Shown here piece by piece: positions 1 to 5,750 of a stretch of 12,538 bases of DNA. The notes beneath the pieces were generated by a model that worked only from the letters and a program-made list of their open reading frames with translations, ran no database searches and was not told where the DNA came from. The stretch comes from Bordetella parapertussis (GTDB taxonomy: Bacteria; Pseudomonadota; Gammaproteobacteria; Burkholderiales; CAIKXV01): NCBI GenBank assembly GCA_945877995.1, contig CAMDXD010000074.1, positions 1 to 12,538 of the forward strand, in the 5' to 3' direction. The translations under genes were made by a program, and so were the position numbers. Every line of letters begins with the position of its first letter. The first letter of the stretch is position 1.

Positions 1-24
1 GGCGGCAAGCCCCTGCTTGCCGCC
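1..24 (-). terminator. Candidate intrinsic terminator after tctA
   Basis: A perfect inverted repeat: arms ggcggcaagc (1-10) and gcttgccgcc (15-24) with a 4-nt loop. It begins 2 bp past the tctA stop codon, where the end of the six-gene minus-strand operon is expected. The U-tract that would confirm an intrinsic terminator would lie left of base 1, outside the window, so only the hairpin is seen. Because it is symmetric it could also stop transcription arriving from the left. Confidence 0.7.
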
Positions 25-26
25 CC

Positions 27-1547
27 CTACTCGCGCAGCAGTTCCCGCTGCCGGCGCACCCCCGGCAACAGCACGAACACCAGCAGCAGGACGGCTGCGG
101 CCAGCAGGGTCGCACTGATCGGCCGCTGCAGGAAGATCATGTAGTCGCCGCTGGACACGGCCAGCGAGCGCCGGAAGTTCTCCTCGAGCATCGGTCCGAG
201 GATCAGGCCGAGCAGCAGCGGCGCCGGCTCGCAGCCGAGCTTGCGCAGCACGTAGCCGGCCACGCCAGCCACCGCCATGAAAACCACCTCCATCATGCTG
301 TTGCGCAGGCTGTACACGCCGATGCAGCAGAACACGATGATCGCGGGGAACAGGTAGCGATACGGCATCTGGATCAGGCGAACCCAGAGACCGATCAGCG
401 GCAGGTTCAGCACGACCAGCATCAGGTTGCCGATCCACATGCTGACCACCAGGCCCCAGAACAGTTCCGGCTGCCTGGCGATGATCTGCGGCCCGGGCTG
501 GATGCCGTGGATCATCAGCGCGCCGACCAGCAGGGCCATGATCGCGTTGGGCGGGATGCCCAGCGCGAGCATCGGGATGAACCCGGCCTGCGCACCCGCG
601 TTGTTGGCCGCCTCCGGCCCGGCCACGCCCTCCACCGCGCCCTGGCCGAATCGCGACGGATCACGCGCCAGCTTCTTCTCGAGGCTGTAGGACGCGAAAG
701 ACGGGATGGTCGAGCCACCGCCTGGCAGGATGCCCATCGCGATGCCCAGCAGCGTGCCTCGGATGGTCGCAGGCGTCGCACGCCGGAAGTCGTCGCGCGA
801 CGGCCACAAGCGGTCGCGCAGCCGTGCGAGTCCGCCGTCCTGTGCGCGTGACTCGAGGTTCAGCATGATCTCGGACAGGCCGAACAGCCCCATGGCCACC
901 GGCACGAAGCCGACCCCGTCGAACAGGTCGTCGATACCGAAGGTGAAGCGCTGCTCGCCGGTGGTGACGTCGGTACCGATCAGCCCGACGAACACACCGA
1001 GCACGATCATCGCCATCGCCTTCACCAGCGAGCCGTGCGCAAGGACGATGGCGGCCACCAGCCCCAGCACCATCACCGCGACATAGTCGGGCGACTGGAA
1101 CAGCAGCGCGACGCTGGCGATGGCCGGGCCGCCGATGGCGATCGCGAGCGTGGTCACCGTGCCGGCGAACAGCGAGGCGAGCGCGGCGATCGCCAGTGCC
1201 GCGCCGGCCCGCCCCTGCCGGGCCATCGCATGGCCGTCGAGGCAGGTGACCACCGAGGACGACTCACCCGGGAGGTTGACCAGGATGGCGGTCGTGGAAC
1301 CGCCGTACTGCGAACCGTAGAACACACCCGAGAGCATGATCAGCGCGCCGGTCGGCTCGAGGTAGAAGGTGATCGGCATCAGCATCGCGATCGTCGCCGT
1401 CGGCCCGATGCCGGGCAGCACGCCGACCAGCGTGCCGAGCAGGCAGCCCACCAGGCACAGGCCGAGGTTCACTGGCGTCATCGCGACGCCGAAGCCCTGC
1501 GCGAGGTTGCCGAGCAGCGCCGTGAACAGGTCCATCAGCAGGTCCAT
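27..1547 (-). CDS. tctA: TctA-family permease, large membrane subunit of a tripartite tricarboxylate transporter
   Basis: A 506-residue polytopic inner-membrane protein, the usual length for TctA (DUF112). It forms the transport pore for a solute delivered by a Bug/TctC periplasmic receptor, with TctB as the small membrane partner. The two family signatures are visible: G-V-L-P-G-I-G-P-T near residues 42-50, followed by the YGSQYGGSTTAIL region (77-89), and a second related G-I-L-P-G-G-G-S-T at 272-280, followed by the PEAANNAGAQAG stretch (311-322). These reflect the internal two-fold duplication of the family. Long hydrophobic segments fill the rest. The ATG at 1547 is the first start after the tctB stop. 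No clear ribosome-binding site precedes it, and a second ATG lies four codons in, so the exact start is uncertain. It is the last gene of the left operon. Family assignment is firm; the substrate (a carboxylate in known members) is unknown. Confidence 0.96.
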   Translation of the reverse strand: MDLLMDLFTALLGNLAQGFGVAMTPVNLGLCLVGCLLGTLVGVLPGIGPTATIAMLMPITFYLEPTGALIMLSGVFYGSQYGGSTTAILVNLPGESSSVVTCLDGHAMARQGRAGAALAIAALASLFAGTVTTLAIAIGGPAIASVALLFQSPDYVAVMVLGLVAAIVLAHGSLVKAMAMIVLGVFVGLIGTDVTTGEQRFTFGIDDLFDGVGFVPVAMGLFGLSEIMLNLESRAQDGGLARLRDRLWPSRDDFRRATPATIRGTLLGIAMGILPGGGSTIPSFASYSLEKKLARDPSRFGQGAVEGVAGPEAANNAGAQAGFIPMLALGIPPNAIMALLVGALMIHGIQPGPQIIARQPELFWGLVVSMWIGNLMLVVLNLPLIGLWVRLIQMPYRYLFPAIIVFCCIGVYSLRNSMMEVVFMAVAGVAGYVLRKLGCEPAPLLLGLILGPMLEENFRRSLAVSSGDYMIFLQRPISATLLAAAVLLLVFVLLPGVRRQRELLRE

Positions 1548-1589
1548 CGGCAGGTATGCGCCATCGTGCGCCCGGGCCGCCTGCTCATG

Positions 1590-2045
1590 TCATCCACCGC
1601 CCAGCCGGGGCAGCGCATGCAGCGGCAGGCCAAGGCCCCAGACGAAGATCGCCAGCACCGCCAGCGACAGCACTGCAGCTGGCAGCAGCACCGAGCGCAA
1701 CCGCACGCCCGGCACGGCCTTCGCCGCGCACAGCGCCGAGGCGAAGATCGCGGCCACCACGCCCAGCGGTTCCAGCGCGAAGGCGAAGGCCAGCACGGCG
1801 GCGGTCACCGCGAGGACCGGCCGGACCTGCCCGGCCTCGACCGGCGGCGCCGTGCGGCGCAGCCCGCTGGCGGCGACCAGTGCGCCCAGCCCGACCATCA
1901 GCCAGCACGCCGCCAGCGGTACATAGCCCTCGCCCATCGCGTCGGCAGTACCCACGTTCAGCGACCGGCCGGCGAGCAGGCCACCGGCGCCGACCAGAAT
2001 GAACAGTGCGCCGGCGAGCGTGTCCTGGTTCAGCCAGCGCTTCAC
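1590..2045 (-). CDS. tctB: TctB-family small membrane subunit of a tripartite tricarboxylate transporter
   Basis: A 151-residue protein with about four hydrophobic segments, matching the size and topology of TctB. After the first membrane segment it carries the loop G-T-A-D-A-M-G-E-G-Y-V-P-L, the degenerate counterpart of the Met-Gly-Pro-Gly-Tyr motif of the family. It sits between the receptor and the permease in the standard tctC-tctB-tctA order, 9 bp after tctC and 42 bp before tctA. The start is a GTG at 2045; upstream there is only a weak AGAAG about 12 nt away, so expression may depend on coupling to tctC. It is in the same reading frame as tctA, separated by one TGA and 14 codons. The sequence of TctB proteins is poorly conserved, so the call rests on size, topology and position together. 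Confidence 0.92.
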   Translation of the reverse strand: MKRWLNQDTLAGALFILVGAGGLLAGRSLNVGTADAMGEGYVPLAACWLMVGLGALVAASGLRRTAPPVEAGQVRPVLAVTAAVLAFAFALEPLGVVAAIFASALCAAKAVPGVRLRSVLLPAAVLSLAVLAIFVWGLGLPLHALPRLGGG

Positions 2046-2054
2046 CGGCTCGCG

Positions 2055-3146
2055 CTACTTCTGGCGGGCACGCACCAGGCCTGCCTCGAGGAAAACCGGG
2101 TACATCGCGGCATCCTCTGCAGCCAGCCGCTTCGCGGTGTCGGCGCGACCCATCGGCCCGAGCGAGAAGCCTGCAGCGCGCGCCTTCTCGGCGAACTCCT
2201 TGTCGCGCAGCACTTCGAGCAGGCGCGACTCGAGCGTGGCCAGCCGGTCTGCCGGAATGCCCTTCGGCCCGGCGATGTAGCGCCAGGAGCCGGAGATGAA
2301 ATCGATGCCCTGTTCGCGGAACGTGGGTACGTCCGGGATCAGGTAGTGCCGTGTCGTGCTGGCGATGCCGAGGCTGCGCGCCGCACCGGCCTTCAGGTGC
2401 TGGACGATGTCCGGCGGCGGCACGGTGATCGACTCGACTTCGCCGGAGAGCAGGGCCTGCACCGTCGGCGCATAGCCGGCGTAGGGCACCTTGTTCAGCC
2501 GCAGCCCGAGTGCGCGCTCGAGCATCGAGGCGGCCACGTGCGAAGAACCGCCGGGCTGGTCGTTGCCGTTGCGGACCTTGCCCGGCGCCGCCTTGGCCAC
2601 GCCGATGAAATCGGCGACGCTCTTCCACGGGCTCTTCGAGCTGACCGTCAGCGTGAACGGATCCTCGCCGAAGAACACGATCGGCTCGAAATCGGACAGG
2701 GCATTCGCGTTCGGATTGTTGTACTGGGCGAATACGGCGCCGGTGGCGATCATGCCGATCGTGTAGCCGTCGGGCTTGGACGAGGTCATCTCGCGCAGCC
2801 CGATCGTGCCGCCTGCCCCCGGCTTGTTCACCACCACCATCGGCTGGCCCATGCGCTTGGAAGCCGCATCCGCGACCAGGCGCATCGCGATGTCGCTGCC
2901 GCCCCCCGGCGGCCAGGGCACGATCATGGTGATCGGCTGCACGGGGAACGCCTGGGCAAGCGCAGCCGGGAGGGCCGCGACCGCACAGCCGGCGGCCAAC
3001 ATTGCGGCGGCCGCACGTCTGAGCACCGCGGCTCGGGCTGCACCACCGGTTGCACGAAGGCCTGCACGGCGGCGGGCGGATTGGGTGGAACCGCTGCGTT
3101 CGAAGCTGTTCAAGGCGTGCTCCCCGGGGTGGATGGCTGCTTTCAT
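2055..3146 (-). CDS. tctC: TctC/Bug-family periplasmic solute-binding receptor paired with TctAB
   Basis: The secreted receptor that binds the substrate, usually a carboxylate, and passes it to TctAB. The mature part shows the Bug signature: PITMIVPWPPGGGSDIA (71-87), then VVNKPGAGGTIG and PDGYTIG. From the ATG at 3146 the product is 363 residues, longer than the usual ~320-330, because about 48 residues precede a typical signal peptide (R43-R44, hydrophobic run A45-A64, cleavage near A-L-A-Q-A at 62-66). The ATG at 3146 overlaps the stop of the upstream LLM gene as ATGA, which favours it. A GTG at 3026 or an ATG at 3002 would give a conventional signal peptide, but neither has a visible ribosome-binding site. 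The family call is firm, the N-terminus is not. The ligand cannot be predicted. Confidence 0.95.
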   Translation of the reverse strand: MKAAIHPGEHALNSFERSGSTQSARRRAGLRATGGAARAAVLRRAAAAMLAAGCAVAALPAALAQAFPVQPITMIVPWPPGGGSDIAMRLVADAASKRMGQPMVVVNKPGAGGTIGLREMTSSKPDGYTIGMIATGAVFAQYNNPNANALSDFEPIVFFGEDPFTLTVSSKSPWKSVADFIGVAKAAPGKVRNGNDQPGGSSHVAASMLERALGLRLNKVPYAGYAPTVQALLSGEVESITVPPPDIVQHLKAGAARSLGIASTTRHYLIPDVPTFREQGIDFISGSWRYIAGPKGIPADRLATLESRLLEVLRDKEFAEKARAAGFSLGPMGRADTAKRLAAEDAAMYPVFLEAGLVRARQK

Positions 3147-4138
3147 GCTAGCGCGAATTCGCGGATCACCGCCAGCGACTCGCTGCGATCGGATTCGTCG
3201 CCGGTGAGGTACAGCACCGGCTCGGTGACGCCGGCATCGATGTAGTCCTGCAGGCGGCGCGCGCAGCGCGTGCGGTCGCCCCAGACGGCGAAGGCCTCGA
3301 CCGCGGCCTCGGGTACCAGGCGCGTCGCCTCGTCCATGTCGCGCCGGGACACCGCATCGATGATCGCTTCCTGGTCGATCGGGATGCCGGAATGCGCGAT
3401 GCCATCGTCGATGTAGCGGTTGCGCAGCACGAAGGCGAGCTTGGTGCGGCTCTTCTGCATCGCGTCGCGCTCGTCCTTCGAGGCGACGAAGAAGATGTAG
3501 GCCGCCTTGCGCACCGAAGCCGGATCGCGCCCGGCCGCCGCCGCGCCTTCGTCCACCAGCGCATAGGACGCCTTCACGAATTCGGCGGAAAGCCCCGCCG
3601 AGAGCACCGCGCCGTCGGCCGAGCGACCGGCGAAGCGCAGCATCTGCTCCTTCATCGGGGCGAGGTAGACCGGGATCGGCTGCGGCGGCTTGAACATCAT
3701 GCGCGCGCCGGCCAGGCGGTGCAGCATCGCCTCGGGCTGGTGCACCGGGTCCCCGGACCAGAGGCCGCGCAGCGCCGCGAGGTACTCCCGGTTTGCGACC
3801 AGCGGTTTCTCGAGCTTCAGGCCCGCCTCGGCGAGGAACAGCGGATTGCCGACACCGATGGCGACCGCGACCCGGCCCGGTGCCGCCTCGGCGAGCGTGG
3901 CCATCGCCATCGCCAGCGGCATCGGATTGCGCAGGAACGGACTGATCGCGGTCGGGACCACCGTCGCATGCCGGGTGGCCATCGCGAACGCCATGCACGA
4001 CGTGAGCGGGTCACGGTAGCCGAGGTGTTCGGCCATCCAGAAGCTGGAAGCGCCGGCGGTTTCCGCCTCGCGCGCGGTGTCCAGCGATTCGCCGAACGTG
4101 GAGAAGCCGTCGAAACTGATGCCGATGCGTACGGTCAA
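3143..4138 (-). CDS. LLM-class (luciferase-like) flavin-dependent oxidoreductase
   Basis: A 331-residue member of the bacterial-luciferase-like superfamily, a TIM-barrel family that uses FMN or F420 and includes two-component monooxygenases and methylenetetrahydromethanopterin-reductase-like enzymes. Visible family features are the opening strand VRIGISF (3-9), A-E-T-A-G-A-S-S-F-W-M-A-E-H at 25-38, the T-A-I-S-P-F-L-R-N-P segment (63-72) before a long helix, the P-G-R-V-A-V-A-I-G-V-G stretch (87-97), and I-P-V-Y-L-A near 155-160 followed by G-R-S-A-D-G (171-176). It begins with TTG at 4138, supported by AGGGTG five bases upstream. It lies 22 bp after the opine-dehydrogenase-like gene and its stop overlaps tctC by 4 bp. 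No flavin reductase is encoded nearby. The reaction is unknown; oxidation of a pathway intermediate is a reasonable inference from context. Confidence 0.9.
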   Translation of the reverse strand: MTVRIGISFDGFSTFGESLDTAREAETAGASSFWMAEHLGYRDPLTSCMAFAMATRHATVVPTAISPFLRNPMPLAMAMATLAEAAPGRVAVAIGVGNPLFLAEAGLKLEKPLVANREYLAALRGLWSGDPVHQPEAMLHRLAGARMMFKPPQPIPVYLAPMKEQMLRFAGRSADGAVLSAGLSAEFVKASYALVDEGAAAAGRDPASVRKAAYIFFVASKDERDAMQKSRTKLAFVLRNRYIDDGIAHSGIPIDQEAIIDAVSRRDMDEATRLVPEAAVEAFAVWGDRTRCARRLQDYIDAGVTEPVLYLTGDESDRSESLAVIREFALA

Positions 4139-4149
4139 GCGATCACCCT
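4139..4149 (-). promoter_or_regulatory. Ribosome-binding site that fixes the TTG start of the LLM gene
   Basis: On the minus strand AGGGTG (4149-4144) is followed by a 5-nt spacer and TTG at 4138-4136. The N-terminal sequence that follows is the conserved first beta strand of the family, so the rare TTG start is well supported. Confidence 0.65.
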
Positions 4150-4160
4150 GCAGAGTTGGT

Positions 4161-5246
4161 TCAGCCGCGGACCCGGCGCAGCAGCGCTGCCCGGTCCATG
4201 CCTTCGATGCCCATGGTGGAAGCGGTACGTCCGCCGGCAGCGAAATCCGTGCCGGTCAGCGCGCCGCCCAGTCGGTACAGCGCATCGGCCACCGGCGTGG
4301 GCACGCCGGCGATGCGCGCGATCTCGATGAAAGGCAGCAGGCCGTGCCCGAAATCCTCGCGGTAGTAGCGATGCTCGAACGAATCGGGCGCACGGATCCT
4401 GCGGTTGGCTTCGCCGCTGGCGATCGCGTTCAGCAGGTCGTCGGTGTCCGTCACCCAGGGTTCGACGGTGCCGTAGCGCTGCATCTCGGCGGCCACGCCG
4501 GGCAACGAGTGGCCGAAAGCGGCCGCCACCGCGATGCGCTCGGCATCGAGCTGGCGCATCACCCGGATGACGCCGGGCGTCATGCCCTGCACGTAGAACG
4601 TGAAGTCGCCGCGCGTCGCCTCGACCCAGGCAGCACCCAGCACCGCGCCGGGCACGTGCAGCACCATGTTCAGGTTGGCCAGGCTGGAGCCGAGGACGTC
4701 GCCGACCCGCTGCGCGACCGGATACAGCGCGGCCGCGGCCGCAGCTGCCGCGTCGCCACCGGGCAGCACGCCCAGCCGCAGGAACTTCGCGCGGCCGGTC
4801 ACCGTCACCCGCGCCGGCTGGTACTTGCGCGCGATGTAGGACAGCGTGTGGAACTCGGCCACCGGCGGCACCGGCCCGCCGCTGGCCTGCGCGTACGCAT
4901 GCGCGAACTCGAGCGCGCCACCGGTATGTCCCGGGTTCAGCACCACGGGCAGGCGGTGTGCACCCGCGCGGGCCAGGTCGCGTGCGACCGCCACATGGGA
5001 AAGCGTCGGCAGGCAGACGAGCGCCACGTCAGCGCCTGCGATCGCAAGCGCCATGTCTGGGGTCATCCGCGCCGGCCCGGCAAACCCTTCGCCGAGCACG
5101 CCTTCGTACTCGACGCCGCCGCGCGCGATGAAGGGTTCGAGCGTGCGCTCGGAGCGGTTCCACAGGCTGACCCTGTGCCCGGCCAGCGTCGCCTCCGCGA
5201 CGGCTGCCGCGCCGCCGGCTCCTGCCCCGATCACGGCCACATGCAT
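4161..5246 (-). CDS. NAD(P)-dependent oxidoreductase of the octopine/nopaline dehydrogenase family
   Basis: A 361-residue cytoplasmic dehydrogenase. Residues 1-150 form a Rossmann domain with the dinucleotide motif G7-A-G9-A-G-G12 and the conserved N-P-G-H-T-G-G at 104-110. The C-terminal domain has N-L-N-M-V-L-H-V-P-G (191-200), where H197 matches the catalytic histidine of opine dehydrogenases, and H-R-Y-Y-R-E-D-F-G-H-G-L (292-303), a degenerate form of the family's Glu-Asp-x-x-x-Gly-Leu motif, then G-V-P-T-P (314-318). Known members reductively condense an amino acid with a 2-oxo acid, or the reverse, but many bacterial homologues beside transporters have no assigned reaction. The start has a perfect AGGAGG eight bases upstream of ATG 5246. 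It is the second gene of the left operon, 49 bp after the Rieske ferredoxin. The family is clear; the substrate is unknown. A ketopantoate-reductase-like role is a less likely alternative. Confidence 0.9.
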   Translation of the reverse strand: MHVAVIGAGAGGAAAVAEATLAGHRVSLWNRSERTLEPFIARGGVEYEGVLGEGFAGPARMTPDMALAIAGADVALVCLPTLSHVAVARDLARAGAHRLPVVLNPGHTGGALEFAHAYAQASGGPVPPVAEFHTLSYIARKYQPARVTVTGRAKFLRLGVLPGGDAAAAAAAALYPVAQRVGDVLGSSLANLNMVLHVPGAVLGAAWVEATRGDFTFYVQGMTPGVIRVMRQLDAERIAVAAAFGHSLPGVAAEMQRYGTVEPWVTDTDDLLNAIASGEANRRIRAPDSFEHRYYREDFGHGLLPFIEIARIAGVPTPVADALYRLGGALTGTDFAAGGRTASTMGIEGMDRAALLRRVRG

Positions 5247-5295
5247 GTTCAGTGCCTCCTGCAGGTCGCCGGCACCACGATGGTGCGACGCACGC

Positions 5296-5604
5296 TCACG
5301 ACTGCACCAGCACGCGGCCGCCTTCGACGCGCACCGGATAGACCTTCAGGTCGATCGTGCAGGGTGCAGTCAGCGCCCGGCCGGTCCGAATGTCGAACAA
5401 GCCACTGTGGATAGGGCATTCGATCTTGCCGTCGGTGATGAAACCATCGGCCAGGCTCGCCGATGCATGGGTGCATCGATCGTGGGTCGCGAACACCGCG
5501 CCATCGAGGTTGTACAGGCAAACCGGCTCGCCCTTCACGCGCACCAGCAGGGTGCCATCCTCGGGCACGTCGCCGTCCGCGCATACGTCCATCCACTCGC
5601 TCAT
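5296..5604 (-). CDS. Rieske [2Fe-2S] ferredoxin for a ring-hydroxylating oxygenase
   Basis: A 102-residue soluble electron carrier, the normal size for ferredoxins such as NagAb/NdoA, which pass electrons from a reductase to a Rieske oxygenase. The cluster-binding motif is complete: C44-T-H46 and C63-P-I-H66, with the flanking G-L-F-D-x-x-T-G typical of these proteins. The start at 5604 (Met-Ser-Glu-Trp) is chosen because GGAGA lies six bases upstream and the length is standard; an open extension up to 5763 has no family sequence. It is the first gene of the left operon and is transcribed away from the oxygenase alpha subunit 146 bp off, its obvious partner. A nitrite-reductase small subunit (NirD-like) is possible by fold but not by context. 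Confidence 0.94.
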   Translation of the reverse strand: MSEWMDVCADGDVPEDGTLLVRVKGEPVCLYNLDGAVFATHDRCTHASASLADGFITDGKIECPIHSGLFDIRTGRALTAPCTIDLKVYPVRVEGGRVLVQS

Positions 5605-5615
5605 CGCTTGTCTCC
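5605..5615 (-). promoter_or_regulatory. Ribosome-binding site that fixes the ferredoxin start
   Basis: On the minus strand GGAGA (5615-5611) is followed by six bases and ATG at 5604-5602. This selects the 102-residue product over longer in-frame readings that enter the divergent promoter region. Confidence 0.6.
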
Positions 5616-5678
5616 GCCGTCTTCCCGGCCGTCGTCCCGGGGGCGGGAAGGAGCATACACGACGAATGGCTGGCAACG

Positions 5679-5700
5679 CCGTGCTGTGATCACAGCACGG
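5679..5700. promoter_or_regulatory. Perfect 22-bp palindrome, candidate operator
   Basis: The half-site CCGTGCTGTGA is followed directly by its exact reverse complement TCACAGCACGG, with no spacer. It ends 50 bp before the oxygenase ATG and starts 74 bp before the ferredoxin ATG. A further interrupted match, TGGC at 5671-5674 and GCCA at 5701-5704, flanks it. Perfect symmetry of this length in a divergent intergenic region is typical of a dimeric regulator site. Its overlap with a candidate -35 suggests repression of the plus-strand operon. The regulator family cannot be named from the sequence. Confidence 0.75.
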
Positions 5701-5717
5701 GCCAATCGAGGTACGAT
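5689..5717 (+). promoter_or_regulatory. Candidate sigma-70-type promoter for the oxygenase operon
   Basis: ATCACA (5689-5694, four of six matches to TTGACA) and TACGAT (5712-5717, four of six matches to TATAAT) are separated by 17 bp. Transcription would begin about 5724, giving a leader of roughly 27 nt. The -35 lies within the 22-bp palindrome. Both hexamers are imperfect, so this is a moderate prediction. Confidence 0.4.
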
Positions 5718-5737
5718 GGCGCGATCGAGTACAGTGC

Positions 5738-5750
5738 GGAGGCAGTCCCG
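5738..5750 (+). promoter_or_regulatory. Ribosome-binding site that fixes the alpha-subunit start
   Basis: GGAGG at 5738-5742 is followed by eight bases and ATG at 5751. It selects the 418-residue alpha subunit over a longer in-frame reading that would run back across the operator region. Confidence 0.7.

Larger units (their letters stand above)
5605..5750. promoter_or_regulatory. Divergent promoter region between ferredoxin operon and oxygenase operon
   Basis: This 146-bp gap is the only sizeable non-coding stretch in the window and separates two operons transcribed in opposite directions. It contains a perfect 22-bp palindrome, a plausible plus-strand promoter overlapping it, and for the minus strand only an isolated TATGCT (5657-5652) with no acceptable -35 at normal spacing. 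The side near the ferredoxin (5610-5650) is very rich in C and G. Co-regulation of the two divergent units by one DNA-binding protein is the natural inference; that protein is not encoded here. Confidence 0.7.

Noticed and set aside
1548..1592. tctB and tctA share a reading frame and are separated by a single TGA plus 14 open codons, hinting at a readthrough fusion
   Set aside because: Separate TctB and TctA chains are the norm, the tctA ATG follows at once, and nothing such as a recoding signal was seen. Coincidence of frame is one in three.
1035..3245. A 736-codon open frame on the plus strand across tctA, tctB and tctC
   Set aside because: It is a low-complexity Arg/Gln/His-rich product spanning three well-supported minus-strand genes; a codon-bias shadow.
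5684..5695. TGTGA and TCACA in the palindrome read as a CRP/FNR-type site
   Set aside because: The classic CRP site has six bases between TGTGA and TCACA; here they touch directly, so the spacing is wrong for that family.
5463..5750. A 96-codon N-terminal extension of the Rieske alpha subunit
   Set aside because: It would cross the palindrome and the ferredoxin gene and contains no family sequence. The ATG at 5751 has a good ribosome-binding site and gives the standard length.
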